DNA from: a virus
Virus record (IMG/VR): IMGVR_UViG_3300008448_011250
Span: 1 to 64,000 of that record
DNA: 64,000 nt
Reading direction: 5' to 3' (one strand)
The notes below the pieces were generated by a model that ran no database searches, had not been told where the DNA came from, and worked only from the letters and a program-made list of their open reading frames with translations. Every line of letters starts with the position of its first letter. The first letter of the stretch is position 1. Shown piece by piece: positions 1 to 9,328 of this stretch. The position numbers were made by a program, and so were the translations under genes.

Positions 1-1
1 T

Positions 2-280
2 CTTTACACCAACAAATTGTTCCGTAATTTTGAATTGTCAGAAGGTCAAAAAATGAAAGTAATTGAAAACTTTGACAGAGCTGGTAATACAAGAGAAGTA
101 AAATTAGTATTTAGTACGTTAGCAGAATCATTCAATAAGCCTAAAGCTAAAAGAGTTGTTAAAGAATCTTTAGCTTCTAAGCCTACAGCAACCACTGCAC
201 CGTCAAAACAAACAACTCAAGTTCTTTCAGAAGGTTTCGAAATGGCAAACCGTTGGAAGAAATTGGCAGGATTAATTTAA
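2..280 (+). CDS. C-terminal end of probable prohead core scaffold protein (gp22-like), cut by window edge
   Basis: The frame is open from the left edge, so this is the tail of a longer gene; no true start is visible. About 92 residues remain, charged and without recognisable domains. It ends in a short basic/aromatic segment (MANRWKKLAGLI). In T4 the scaffold gene 22 lies directly before capsid gene 23, and that is the position here. The fragment carries three L-x-E tripeptides (positions 35-43, 119-127, 224-232), the cleavage signature of the T4 prohead protease, as expected for a scaffold degraded during head maturation. Identity rests on context and these sites, not on a recognised domain. 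It could also be another prohead core protein. Confidence 0.5.
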   Translation, partial: LYTNKLFRNFELSEGQKMKVIENFDRAGNTREVKLVFSTLAESFNKPKAKRVVKESLASKPTATTAPSKQTTQVLSEGFEMANRWKKLAGLI

Positions 281-311
281 TTTAAAAAAAACAAAACAAA
301 GGAGAAAAACG

Positions 312-1991
312 ATGAGTTTAAATTCATTATTACAAAGTCCAGACGCTTCTCAACGTGCTGCATCGGTAGCAATCGTTAATAAGTGGGAAAAAACCGGACT
401 ATTAGAAGGTCTTAAACGTGAGACTGAAAGAGCCGGAATGGCACAATTGCTTGAAAACCAAGCACGTCAATTAGTAAAAGAAGCTTCACAAACAGGTACT
501 GCAGAAGGATCTGAAGAGTGGGCAGGTGTTGCACTTCCATTGGTAAGAAGAATCTTCGCTGAATTTGCAGCTAAAGAATTCGTTTCTGTTCAACCAATGA
601 ACTTGCCATCGGGTCTAGTATTTTATTTAGACTTTAAATATGGTACAGCTCAACCAGGATTCAATGATGATAACAACAACAGAACAGGTGATCCATTTGG
701 TAATCCTAATGCATTAGATTCATTGTTTGGTGTTACTACAACTGGTTCTGATGCGGCAGGTGGTCTTTATGGTGCTGGTCGTTTCGGTTATTCAATTAAG
801 AGTGTAACAACTTCAAACTTGTCAGCAGTTGCTTCAACAGGTTCTGGCGCAGGTGCATTAACAAATGCAGCAGATGTTAACTTTGATAGCGCGTATTCTG
901 CTTCATTGTCAAGCTACAAAAAAATAACTGTTGCAATGCCAAATGATGCTGATTTATTTGCGGTTAGAGCATTTACATTAGTATCTGGTTCAACTGAAAT
1001 CATTCCAGTTCAAGCATTCTCTTCAATTACTTCAGCTTACACTGCATCATTTATTGTTACAACTGCAGATGCAACAGAAATTCAAAAAGCAATTTCAGCT
1101 TCTAACTTTAAAGTTAATTACAGTGTTCAACCTATCTCTTATGAAAGAGGTGATTTTGAAGATACTAATCCATTCAAAGGTTCTACCGCAAATAGTGGTA
1201 TCGATGATGGTACTGATATTAACATCCCTGAATTGAACTTAGAGCTTCAATCAGATCCAATCGTTGCTAAGACTCGTAAGTTGAAAGCAGTTTGGACACC
1301 TGAATTTGCTCAAGATCTTAACGCTTACCACTCAATTGATGCTGAAGCTGAATTGACTTCAATGCTTTCTGAGTATGTATCAATGGAAATCGATCTTGAG
1401 ATCCTTGATATGTTGATTTCAGCAGCCCCAACAACTGAGTATTGGTCAGCTTTAAATAACAATGTATGGAATGGTAATGGATTTACTCAAGCTGCTGCTG
1501 GTTCAGTTGGTTCGGCTGGTGATGGATTCTACAACACTCAAGGTGGATGGTTCCAAACATTGGGTACTAAACTTCAAAAAGTATCTAACAAAATTCACCA
1601 AAAAACATTACGTGGTGGTGCTAACTTCTTAGTAACATCTCCTGCAGTTGCAACTATTCTTGAGTCTATCCCAGGATTTGCTGCAGACACTGATGGAACT
1701 AAAATGGAATTTGCAGCTGGTGTACAAAAAATTGGTGCAATCAATAACCGTTACACAGTTTACAAAAATCCATATATGTTAGAGAACGTAATCCTAATGG
1801 GATTCAGAGGAAGTCAATTCCTTGAAACAGGTGCTGTATTTAGCCCTTATATTCCGTTGATTATGACTCCACTTGTATACGATCCAGTTAACTTCACTCC
1901 ACGTAAAGGTGTCATGACACGTTACGCGAAGAAAGTAGTTCGTCCAGAATTCTACGGAAAAGTATATGTTCACGGATTAAACACTCTTTAA
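312..1991 (+). CDS. 23: Major capsid protein, gp23-like
   Basis: A 559-residue protein that forms the head shell hexamers. The N-terminus has an NKW...GLLEG segment like the start of T4 gp23. It is followed by a strongly gp23-like core (VRRIFAEF, then VQPMNLPSG with FYLDFKYGT at about residues 95-112) and a C-terminal part with MTRYAKK. The length is close to T4 gp23 (521 aa). L-L-E tripeptides ending at residues 32 and 48 are candidate prohead protease sites for removing an N-terminal propeptide. The start has an AAAGGAG ribosome site, and a terminator follows directly at 2020-2047, as expected for a very highly expressed gene. Codon use is more regular than in neighbouring genes. Confidence 0.95.
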   Translation: MSLNSLLQSPDASQRAASVAIVNKWEKTGLLEGLKRETERAGMAQLLENQARQLVKEASQTGTAEGSEEWAGVALPLVRRIFAEFAAKEFVSVQPMNLPSGLVFYLDFKYGTAQPGFNDDNNNRTGDPFGNPNALDSLFGVTTTGSDAAGGLYGAGRFGYSIKSVTTSNLSAVASTGSGAGALTNAADVNFDSAYSASLSSYKKITVAMPNDADLFAVRAFTLVSGSTEIIPVQAFSSITSAYTASFIVTTADATEIQKAISASNFKVNYSVQPISYERGDFEDTNPFKGSTANSGIDDGTDINIPELNLELQSDPIVAKTRKLKAVWTPEFAQDLNAYHSIDAEAELTSMLSEYVSMEIDLEILDMLISAAPTTEYWSALNNNVWNGNGFTQAAAGSVGSAGDGFYNTQGGWFQTLGTKLQKVSNKIHQKTLRGGANFLVTSPAVATILESIPGFAADTDGTKMEFAAGVQKIGAINNRYTVYKNPYMLENVILMGFRGSQFLETGAVFSPYIPLIMTPLVYDPVNFTPRKGVMTRYAKKVVRPEFYGKVYVHGLNTL

Positions 1992-2019
1992 TAAGTTAAA
2001 CAATTAACTAATTAAGAAG

Positions 2020-2047
2020 AAGGGATGGCTCCGGTCATCCCTTTCTT
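2020..2047 (+). terminator. Rho-independent terminator after capsid gene
   Basis: An 8-bp stem, AAGGGATG (2020-2027) with CATCCCTT (2036-2043), closes an 8-base loop and runs into a T-rich tract. It lies 29 bases after the capsid stop codon and just before a TATTTATAT element. The capsid transcript therefore likely ends here and a new one starts. Confidence 0.85.
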
Positions 2048-2054
2048 ACTGTTC

Positions 2055-2070
2055 GATATTTATATTAAAA
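2055..2070 (+). promoter_or_regulatory. Putative late promoter element, TATTTATATTAAA class
   Basis: The core TATTTATAT at 2057-2065 is followed by TAAAA and lies 9 bases before the ATG at 2075, directly downstream of the capsid terminator. The same element recurs upstream of many virion genes in this window. The promoter role is inferred from this recurrence and placement. Confidence 0.6.
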
Positions 2071-2074
2071 GATT

Positions 2075-2350
2075 ATGGCAGTTCCGTATGTTAAATATTC
2101 AATGGAAGTAATCATCAGATATGATGGTCGCTTAGTAGACGTATTAGATAGAATACGTGCAATTACCTTAGTACTCATGGTTCATATCGAACAAGACTTA
2201 GGCCCAGACAAAGAACGAATTACAATTAAGGTAATGACACCACATCCACCTAGACAAACGTATTTTGCTATTCGTAAAGCATGTTTAGGAAAGATTGAAA
2301 CACTTAAAGATATGTCATTGCAAGAATCAACACTTACAAAATTAGTTTAA
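2075..2350 (+). CDS. Conserved-type small protein of unknown function
   Basis: A 91-residue protein between capsid and phoH. No domain is recognised. Its pattern (beta strand, helix RLVDVLDRIRAITLVLMV, strands RITIKVMT, second helix) could form a small alpha/beta fold of ferredoxin type. There is no signal peptide or membrane segment. It lies between a strong terminator/late-promoter pair and phoH, only 12 bases before the latter, so it is likely co-transcribed with phoH and the neck genes. A virion or head-assembly role is possible from position only. Confidence 0.7.
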   Translation: MAVPYVKYSMEVIIRYDGRLVDVLDRIRAITLVLMVHIEQDLGPDKERITIKVMTPHPPRQTYFAIRKACLGKIETLKDMSLQESTLTKLV

Positions 2351-2362
2351 CGAAAGCAAGTT

Positions 2363-3028
2363 ATGGCAACACTGAACAAGGAGAAAACTCCACCGAAGAA
2401 TGACATTAAATATTCAATTACATTGTCAGAAGAACAAAAACAAGCAAAAGCAAAAATTATTGAAACTCCATTCAATTTTTTATTAGGACAAGCAGGTTCG
2501 GGAAAAACATTGTTAGCAGTTCAAATTGCATTGGATATGTTTTTTAAACGTCAAGTAAATAAAATTATCATTACACGTCCAACCGTTTCAAATGAAGATA
2601 ACGGATTTCTTCCAGGCTCATTAGCAGAAAAAATGGATCCATGGTTAGTTCCAATTAGATCTAATATGCGTAAAGTTTATAACAAACCTGAAATATTAAA
2701 CAAAATGGAAAAGGAAGAAAATATTGAATTAGTATCATTATCTCATTTTCGCGGACGTACTTTTGACAATGCAATTTGTATTGTAGATGAGTTTCAAAAC
2801 TTAACTAAACAACAATTACAAATGGTTTTATCTCGTTTAGGTAAGGACAGTATAATGATATTAACCGGAGATAAACATCAAGTAGATTTAAAATTTAAAA
2901 ATGATTCAGCCATACATGAAGTTCCTAAAATCAAAGAGTCTCGATTTGTGAATGAAATTATTTTAAAAGATAATCACCGCCATGAAGCGTTAACGGAAAT
3001 TTTGCGACTCTTAAATGAATCATATTGA
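2363..3028 (+). CDS. phoH: PhoH-like P-loop ATPase
   Basis: A 221-residue P-loop NTPase of the PhoH family, common in marine and freshwater T4-like phages. The Walker A motif GQAGSGKT is at residues 42-49, the Walker B VDEFQN at about 141-146, and the sensor-like segment LTGDKHQVDL follows. The N-terminal 30 residues are polar and lead straight into the ATPase core, so this is the compact phage form without the PIN or KH domains of bacterial relatives. Its job in phages is not settled; RNA-linked ATPase/helicase activity is suggested for the family. It sits between capsid and neck genes. Confidence 0.9.
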   Translation: MATLNKEKTPPKNDIKYSITLSEEQKQAKAKIIETPFNFLLGQAGSGKTLLAVQIALDMFFKRQVNKIIITRPTVSNEDNGFLPGSLAEKMDPWLVPIRSNMRKVYNKPEILNKMEKEENIELVSLSHFRGRTFDNAICIVDEFQNLTKQQLQMVLSRLGKDSIMILTGDKHQVDLKFKNDSAIHEVPKIKESRFVNEIILKDNHRHEALTEILRLLNESY

Positions 3029-3043
3029 TATTTATATATAAAA
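3027..3043 (+). promoter_or_regulatory. Putative late promoter element before gp13
   Basis: The core TATTTATAT (3029-3037) continues into ATAAAAGGATAAA and lies 15 bases before the gp13 start. The 3' part doubles as the ribosome site (AAAGGA). It overlaps the phoH stop codon. It belongs to the recurring class described in the findings. Confidence 0.6.
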
Positions 3044-3052
3044 GGATAAATC

Positions 3053-4285
3053 ATGGATTACTCAGAAAATAAGCCCATATGGCCTGGATCTTCTTCGTTT
3101 ACAACTGGATCAACACCATTTGGCTTTTTTGATACCGATCCCATGTTTCAACAACATGCAGATTCGTTTGCAAAATATGCCGCACAACAGGTTGGATATC
3201 CTATCATGGATGTTGAACTTTTAGCAATAAATTTTTATGCTGCATTTGAAGCAGCTACCATGGAATATTCCAATCAAATTAATCAAGTTAATATTATTAA
3301 TAATTTAGTATCAACTCTGGGAGTACAAACCGGTTCAAATGTTTTAGGAGCAAAAGGGTTGACAGGTACTTTAGTTGGCCAATCATTAGGATATATTACT
3401 AAATTATCAAAAGCATATGGTACTGAAGCTGATTCGGGAGGAACCGTACGTTGGTATTCGGCATCAATTGATATCGTCTCAGGACAACAAACATATAGTA
3501 TTAGACAAGCAGTATCAGCATCATTTGCTGCGGCAGGAAAAACTCTTTCAAATACTAGTTCAATTGAGATTAAACGAGTATTGCATAATGTACCTCCTGC
3601 AATTGTTAGATACTTTGATCCGTTTGTAGGAACAGGTTTAGGTTCTCAACAATTACTTGATGCATTTGATTTTGGAGGATTTTCGCCATCGGTTAATTTC
3701 ATGATGATGCCGATTCATATGGATTTGCTTCGTATACAAACTATAGAATTCAATGATCAAATACGTAAATCACATTTTTCTTTTGATATACATGGAGATG
3801 ATATACGAATATACCCTGTACCTGGAACGCAAGGCACAATGGCTTCTCCATATTTTAAAAATGTTTGGATTGAATTTTTATTTGAAGAAGATAAAGGTAA
3901 AGAAGCAATACTATTCGGAAATACAGCTGTACAAGATGGTTTGATAACAGATGCATCAAATATACCATATACATATCAAACTTATAAATCAATCAATGAT
4001 ATGGGGCGTGCTTGGATTATTAGATATGGAACGGCTCTAGTTAAAGAAACATTGGGATATGTACGTAGTAAATATTCATCAGTTCCAATTCCAAATGGTG
4101 AAGTAACGCTTAACGGAACTGATTTAGTTACACAAGGTCAGACTGAAAAAGAAGCATTAATAACGCAGCTTCGAGAATTTTTAGAAAAAATGACTAAAGA
4201 ACAAATGCTAACTCGACAAAATGCAGAAGCAACACAAATGAGTGAAATACTAGGCAAAGTGCCTTTGAAAATTTATATAGGATAA
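3053..4285 (+). CDS. 13: Neck protein, gp13-like
   Basis: A 410-residue structural protein that, with gp14, forms the collar closing the head before tail joining. The C-terminal third matches the gp13 pattern: a segment like IRIYPVPG and an acidic linker, then INDMGRAWIIRYGTALVKETLG, IPNGEVTLNG and the closing I-Y-I-G (cyanophage gp13 has a very similar RYxxALxKxxxG...LPGGVxLNG...IG end). It is longer than T4 gp13 (309 aa) because of an N-terminal extension. It is followed two bases later by the gp14-like gene, keeping the T4 order 13-14-15. Confidence 0.8.
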   Translation: MDYSENKPIWPGSSSFTTGSTPFGFFDTDPMFQQHADSFAKYAAQQVGYPIMDVELLAINFYAAFEAATMEYSNQINQVNIINNLVSTLGVQTGSNVLGAKGLTGTLVGQSLGYITKLSKAYGTEADSGGTVRWYSASIDIVSGQQTYSIRQAVSASFAAAGKTLSNTSSIEIKRVLHNVPPAIVRYFDPFVGTGLGSQQLLDAFDFGGFSPSVNFMMMPIHMDLLRIQTIEFNDQIRKSHFSFDIHGDDIRIYPVPGTQGTMASPYFKNVWIEFLFEEDKGKEAILFGNTAVQDGLITDASNIPYTYQTYKSINDMGRAWIIRYGTALVKETLGYVRSKYSSVPIPNGEVTLNGTDLVTQGQTEKEALITQLREFLEKMTKEQMLTRQNAEATQMSEILGKVPLKIYIG

Positions 4286-4287
4286 AC

Positions 4288-4809
4288 ATGGCTCTATTTG
4301 GCGGTCAACGAGATGCGAGATTTTTAGCAGCAATTAATTCGGAATTGATTAATGCAATAATTGATACTGAAATTGAGTTCTTTAAACTGCTAGTAGATGC
4401 GAGTAACGCTAACATATACGGCGAATCAGAGCGCAAGGCATATTATGATTCCATTATGATTCCGTGCTTAATTACGAAGGACGATAAGACGTCAAATATG
4501 GATGATTATGGACACACATATACACGTACGGCAACATTTGCTATTTCAAGAGACATATTAGAACGAGCTACATTTTATCCAGAAGTTGGCGACATTGTAT
4601 TTTGGGACAATGAGTATTATGAATTAGATAGCGTCGATGCAAATCAGTATTTTGTAGGTAAAAATCCTGAGACATGGCCGAATGGCGACAAACATGGATA
4701 TAGTGTATCCGTATTATGTAACGCACATGCAACTCGTCAAACTCCACAAGGTATCAAAGATATTCGACGCGGAGGCAATAATACAACTAATGGACAGCGA
4801 GGATATTAA
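4288..4809 (+). CDS. 14: Neck protein, gp14-like
   Basis: A 173-residue protein, shorter than T4 gp14 (256 aa). The diagnostic part is GDIVFWDNEYYELDSVD.. at about residues 110-130 followed by an FVG segment. This matches the gp14-family pattern of a GD(L/I) strand, an (F/Y)E(I/L) strand and an aromatic-plus-glycine turn. An upstream segment (YDSIMIPCLITKDD) fits the conserved gp14 N-terminal region. The Asp/Asn-rich end (RRGGNNTTNGQRGY) is probably disordered. Its stop overlaps the start of the gp15-like gene (TAATG), indicating coupled translation. Confidence 0.7.
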   Translation: MALFGGQRDARFLAAINSELINAIIDTEIEFFKLLVDASNANIYGESERKAYYDSIMIPCLITKDDKTSNMDDYGHTYTRTATFAISRDILERATFYPEVGDIVFWDNEYYELDSVDANQYFVGKNPETWPNGDKHGYSVSVLCNAHATRQTPQGIKDIRRGGNNTTNGQRGY

Positions 4810-6035
4810 TGCCTAAATATAACAAACAAAATATTGACCGTAAAACAAATAAACCTGCATTGAAACGAACAGAAGGTTTAACGCCAGATGTATTGTTGAA
4901 TCGTGCAATGCAAATTCGTCGAGATGATGACGTAATTCGTAGTGCAAAACGTACGGCATATGATATTGACTATGCAATTAAATGGTACATTGAAAATGAA
5001 ATACAACCACAAATAACGGCAAATGAATCTGTAATTAATGTTCCAGTTATTTTTGCTAACGGAGAGAAATGGGACAATGTACGTAGATTAGGATATATAC
5101 GTGATGAAAAAGGAATGTTGCAATCTCCATTAATCATGTTGAAACGAAATAGTATTGCTGAACGTGATGAACATCGTACGTTAGATGTTAATAGACCACA
5201 ATCTGGAAATCAAATAGTTTATCGACAACGATATAATGAACGTAATCGTTATGAAGATGAATTATTTCCAATACCAACAAATCAACCAGCAGACTCAGAA
5301 AAAATTTATATTGTAGATATTCCAAAATATGTTACATTGGAATATGATATGATGATATGGTGTGATTTTACAACACAACTTAATGATTTAATTGATCAAA
5401 TATTACCATATGGGCGATTTGCTTGGGGAAATGATGCAAATAAATTTGCTACAACTATTGGGTCAGTATCATTTGAAACAGTGAATACAGTAGGCGAAGA
5501 TCGTTTAGTTAGAGCAACTATACCACTAACTGTTTTAGGAACGTTGCTTTCTGCACAAGAATCTAGAATTGAAACAATTCGAAAGGCATATTCACTTAAA
5601 AAAGTTTCATTTGATGTTGTAGTTGATGTTGGCAATCTTAATATATTTAGTACAACGCAAGTTCCACAAGCAGTACTTCAAAATCAACAACAAGTTATGT
5701 CCGGAGGCTCCGTAGTAGTTTCGGGGGGCGGTTCTACCATATCACTTAATGCAGCCGCAATGTTGTATTTAACCGCATTAACAGACAAACAAGCAACATA
5801 TGTCAATGCAACAACGGTGACGGTAGCAGCGTATGCTGCAATTAATCCAGTAACTAATACAATTGCAACGGTAAATGAATTTGATGTTTATATTAACGGA
5901 CAATATATTGATAAAGTAGTATATACATGGACGCCTACCGATGCATCAACGCAAACCATTGTGTTTAATACTTCCGTGTTAGGATATGGTATAGATCCTA
6001 CAGACACGGTAATTATAAACGGGAGATGGCAATAA
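4809..6035 (+). CDS. 15: Tail sheath stabiliser / tail completion protein, gp15-like
   Basis: A 408-residue protein. The central region parallels T4 gp15: a VINVPVIFANGEKW strand pair (T4 has IRVPITYASKEHF), a middle proline-rich region listing LIMLKRN, then YVTLEYDMMIWCDFTTQLNDLIDQILPYG, which matches the T4 segment with YELSIFTRYEDDMFQIVEQILPY. gp15 caps the finished sheath and tube and joins tail to neck. The last 110 residues after about residue 290 are Thr/Val/Ala-rich and fibre-like, an extension T4 gp15 lacks. Order 13-14-15 supports the call. Confidence 0.75.
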   Translation: MPKYNKQNIDRKTNKPALKRTEGLTPDVLLNRAMQIRRDDDVIRSAKRTAYDIDYAIKWYIENEIQPQITANESVINVPVIFANGEKWDNVRRLGYIRDEKGMLQSPLIMLKRNSIAERDEHRTLDVNRPQSGNQIVYRQRYNERNRYEDELFPIPTNQPADSEKIYIVDIPKYVTLEYDMMIWCDFTTQLNDLIDQILPYGRFAWGNDANKFATTIGSVSFETVNTVGEDRLVRATIPLTVLGTLLSAQESRIETIRKAYSLKKVSFDVVVDVGNLNIFSTTQVPQAVLQNQQQVMSGGSVVVSGGGSTISLNAAAMLYLTALTDKQATYVNATTVTVAAYAAINPVTNTIATVNEFDVYINGQYIDKVVYTWTPTDASTQTIVFNTSVLGYGIDPTDTVIINGRWQ

Positions 6036-9000
6036 TGAGACAGTTTAAGCCCGGACAATTACAATCAGGTTCACTATATCCAATTAGTGCAAGTTATGCA
6101 CTTACAGCATCATATCTATCAGGTAGCATATCAATTGACACTGGATCTTTAGTAACAACATCATCATTCAATGCATTTACTGCATCATATACAACCGGTT
6201 CATTTACGGGTTCATTTAAGGGCGATGGTTCTCAATTAACAGGCATTGTTTCAAGCAAATGGACCGGATCAAATCCTATATCACGCGAAAGCGATGTTGA
6301 AATAACAGGATCATTACGCATACAAGGTAGTATAACAGGTTCATTGTTCGGAACTGCCAGCTGGGCAAATAATGCAATAACTGCTTCATTTGTTAATCCG
6401 CTTGTACAAAATGTATTAATTACAGGTTCAATAACTGCAACTTCATTTACAGGTAGTTTAAGTGGATCCGTTACAGCACCAGGTTCATCATCACAAGTAA
6501 TTTTCAATAATGCAAACGTTTTATCTGCAGATGCTGGATTTACTTATAGTGGTAGTAAATTATCATTGGGTCAATTAAATGTTAATGGAGAAGTTATCTT
6601 AAATAGAGCATCAACTGGTCAAACTGTTGGAGGAATCCGTGCTATCCCTGGTGGAACGGAAATTGGAGGTTCGACGTATCTTGATAGGATAATTTTAGGT
6701 AATGGATCCGGTTTACAATTCTTTACCTTTACTTCAGGTGCTGGTAATGCTGAACGTATGCGAATCACATCTGGAACAAGTGGTGTGGGCGTTGGTATTG
6801 GAACTACAACAGTTTCAGCATCTCTTCACATATCCGGTGCAGATTCAGCTGCTTTATTTAGAATAGATTCTCCAAGTAATCCAAATATATTATTTGTAAC
6901 TGGCAGTGGACGAATTGGTATTGGAAAAACAACACCAAACGCTCGCCTAGATGTTACCGGATCTGCAATCATAACAGGTTCATTAACAGTAACACAAGGT
7001 ATTACAGGTTCACTATTTGGTACTGCAAGTTGGGCTGAAAATGCCATAACTGCTTCATATATAACAGCATCTGGAGTATATGGTCCATATGGTGCAAATA
7101 GTGTTACATCATCATCATATGCAGCAACAGCATCATATTCAAAAAACATACAAATATCAGGTTCGGTAAATAATGTTGATTATATTGATTTTAATACTGG
7201 TTCAGCAATACCTGCATGGAAATCGGGTCGTGTATTTTGGGATAACACTGATGGAGCATTGGCTGTATATAATGCAGAAGCTGACATTACTTTACAAGTT
7301 GGCCAAGAAAATTGGACGCGCGTATCAAATAGAACAGGTACTACAATTACAAACGGTACCGTTGTTAGACTATTAGGGGCACATGGTGACGTCCCTGAAG
7401 TTGAAAGAGCACAATCGCTTTTAGTATCGGGAAGTATAAATGTACTTAATCAAATACTAGGTGTAGCAACTCATGATATTGAACATAACTCAAAAGGTTA
7501 TGTAACAACACAAGGCCTTGTTAGAGGTTTAAATACTAATGCATTTAATGATGGCGACACGTTATTTGTTGGTACGGGATCATCAGGAGCTTTAACAAAC
7601 ATTCCGCCATATGCTCCGTATGAAATTATTCCAGTAGGCGTTTGTGTCAAAGCAGGCCCGGGCGGAAGTGGAATCATATACGTTGCTGTACAAGAACCAA
7701 TTGATTTTTCAGATTTAAGTTCGGTGCTAGTTGAAGGCATATACCATTATGGAGATTTGTGGACATATGTACAAAGTGGTAGTACCGGTGTTTGGACACA
7801 CACTAACCAACTTTCTGGTTCTTATGGCTTAACTGGTTCATTAACTGCAACTAGCATAACAGCATCTAATTTATATGCAGGTGCAACATACATATCTGGT
7901 TCATTGATAGTAAATGGTCAATCTACGTTTTACGGTACAGCTTCATTCGTTAGTGTAACTGCATCCAATTTATTTGTTAGTGAATCATTTATTTCCGTAA
8001 ATGTATTTGAACCGGTAGAACGGTTTGGAGGACTTAAAGTATATGATTCTGGTTCTTCCACAGCGACTGCTAGCTTGGCCTGGGACTCACTTCATAATCA
8101 TTGGGTATATCAAAATGTAGATGGTTTAACATATACCGGAGGTATGCTTTTATCAGGTCCTAGAAACACCGGATCATTAGGTGATGAACCTAACTTAACT
8201 AAATGGGTTGTCCCGCGCAGTGATGGCGGAGATCACTTAAACGACTCACAAATATTTACAAGTGCATCTGTAACACAAATTACAGGTTCATTAACTGTAA
8301 CAGCAGGAATAACGGGTAGTTTAAATGGAACATCAAGTTTTGCTACAAGCGCATCATTTGCAACAAGCGCATCATATGCACTAACAGCATCATATCTAGA
8401 TAATTACATTCCACCGTTTCCATATACAGGTTCAGCTCGTATAACTGGATCATTAGGCGTAACTGGATCATTAGAAATAACCGGATCTCAGGTTTATCTT
8501 AAAACTAATGGTTTTATAGTTGAAAATGTTGACCTTAATGCTAGTTTAATAGAAGCAACAACCGCCGGAGGTGTTTATGTTTGGAGTACAAACTCTAACC
8601 CATCAGCTGATTTTGAAAATAGACAATTATTAGATGAAAATGGCAGTGCTAGCATTGTCTGGACAACTCAACGAACTTTAGAACATGATAATGGCGCAGT
8701 ATTAGATTGGGCTAATCAAACACTAAACGATTACGATACATTACCATCGGTAAATTGGACTAATAGATATCTTTACGATCTAAATGGCAATCTTATGATA
8801 GCTTACGGAGGAGGAGATGGATTAAATATAGTAAATTATCGTCCCACTATTGAAGCCTTAACATTAGATATACAAGAGGATTTTACACAAACCAATGTCT
8901 ATTCTCTAAATGCTAATGCTGCTGGTAATATTATAGAGGTTTCAACAAACATAAGTTTAGCAGTAACAGCATCTAATCCTGTATTTTTAGACACAGATGG

Positions 9001-9328
9001 TATATGGAAACGATCAGATCAAACAACTGACACCACTACAAAACTTTTAGGAATTTGCGTAGAACCATATAACAAAGGCCTAATTCTAACAGAAGGAATA
9101 ATCACAGTCACAACAGCATCTGGATACCCAGACACTATGCCGTTTGTAAGTGGAAGTAGTTTTTACGGTATGCCTGTGTACTTAACCGGATCTACTGCAG
9201 CATTTACTACAACTAAACCAACCTCAGGATATGTAAGAGTGGTAGGTCATATGTATTATAACAGCACAACAACACCAGACTATTGGATAATGAAATTTAA
9301 CCCTTCTAACGATTGGTATGAGATATGA
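6026..9328 (+). CDS. Large tail fibre / appendage protein with TGS-TASY repeats
   Basis: An 1100-residue protein dominated by short repeats of ITGSL, TASY, SGSI and GTASWA type. The block ITGSLFGTASWAxNAITAS occurs near residues 103-122 and again near 326-345, with a variant near 760. Such repeats are typical of phage fibre stalks in environmental T4-like phages and suggest extended beta-rich trimers. A globular stretch around residues 390-580 (NRTGTTITNGTVVRL...) resembles the collar-like modules seen in other fibres, and the C-terminus (GYVRVVGHMYYNS...WYEI) looks like a tip domain. Receptor binding is inferred. The start overlaps the gp15-like gene by 10 bases; ATG at 6035 is an alternative. 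Confidence 0.8.
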   Translation: MAIMRQFKPGQLQSGSLYPISASYALTASYLSGSISIDTGSLVTTSSFNAFTASYTTGSFTGSFKGDGSQLTGIVSSKWTGSNPISRESDVEITGSLRIQGSITGSLFGTASWANNAITASFVNPLVQNVLITGSITATSFTGSLSGSVTAPGSSSQVIFNNANVLSADAGFTYSGSKLSLGQLNVNGEVILNRASTGQTVGGIRAIPGGTEIGGSTYLDRIILGNGSGLQFFTFTSGAGNAERMRITSGTSGVGVGIGTTTVSASLHISGADSAALFRIDSPSNPNILFVTGSGRIGIGKTTPNARLDVTGSAIITGSLTVTQGITGSLFGTASWAENAITASYITASGVYGPYGANSVTSSSYAATASYSKNIQISGSVNNVDYIDFNTGSAIPAWKSGRVFWDNTDGALAVYNAEADITLQVGQENWTRVSNRTGTTITNGTVVRLLGAHGDVPEVERAQSLLVSGSINVLNQILGVATHDIEHNSKGYVTTQGLVRGLNTNAFNDGDTLFVGTGSSGALTNIPPYAPYEIIPVGVCVKAGPGGSGIIYVAVQEPIDFSDLSSVLVEGIYHYGDLWTYVQSGSTGVWTHTNQLSGSYGLTGSLTATSITASNLYAGATYISGSLIVNGQSTFYGTASFVSVTASNLFVSESFISVNVFEPVERFGGLKVYDSGSSTATASLAWDSLHNHWVYQNVDGLTYTGGMLLSGPRNTGSLGDEPNLTKWVVPRSDGGDHLNDSQIFTSASVTQITGSLTVTAGITGSLNGTSSFATSASFATSASYALTASYLDNYIPPFPYTGSARITGSLGVTGSLEITGSQVYLKTNGFIVENVDLNASLIEATTAGGVYVWSTNSNPSADFENRQLLDENGSASIVWTTQRTLEHDNGAVLDWANQTLNDYDTLPSVNWTNRYLYDLNGNLMIAYGGGDGLNIVNYRPTIEALTLDIQEDFTQTNVYSLNANAAGNIIEVSTNISLAVTASNPVFLDTDGIWKRSDQTTDTTTKLLGICVEPYNKGLILTEGIITVTTASGYPDTMPFVSGSSFYGMPVYLTGSTAAFTTTKPTSGYVRVVGHMYYNSTTTPDYWIMKFNPSNDWYEI

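Noticed and set aside
2055-2070. T4 late box TATAAATA read on the minus strand
   Set aside because: All genes run on the plus strand and the element lies at a fixed short distance before plus-strand starts, so antisense promoters are unlikely.
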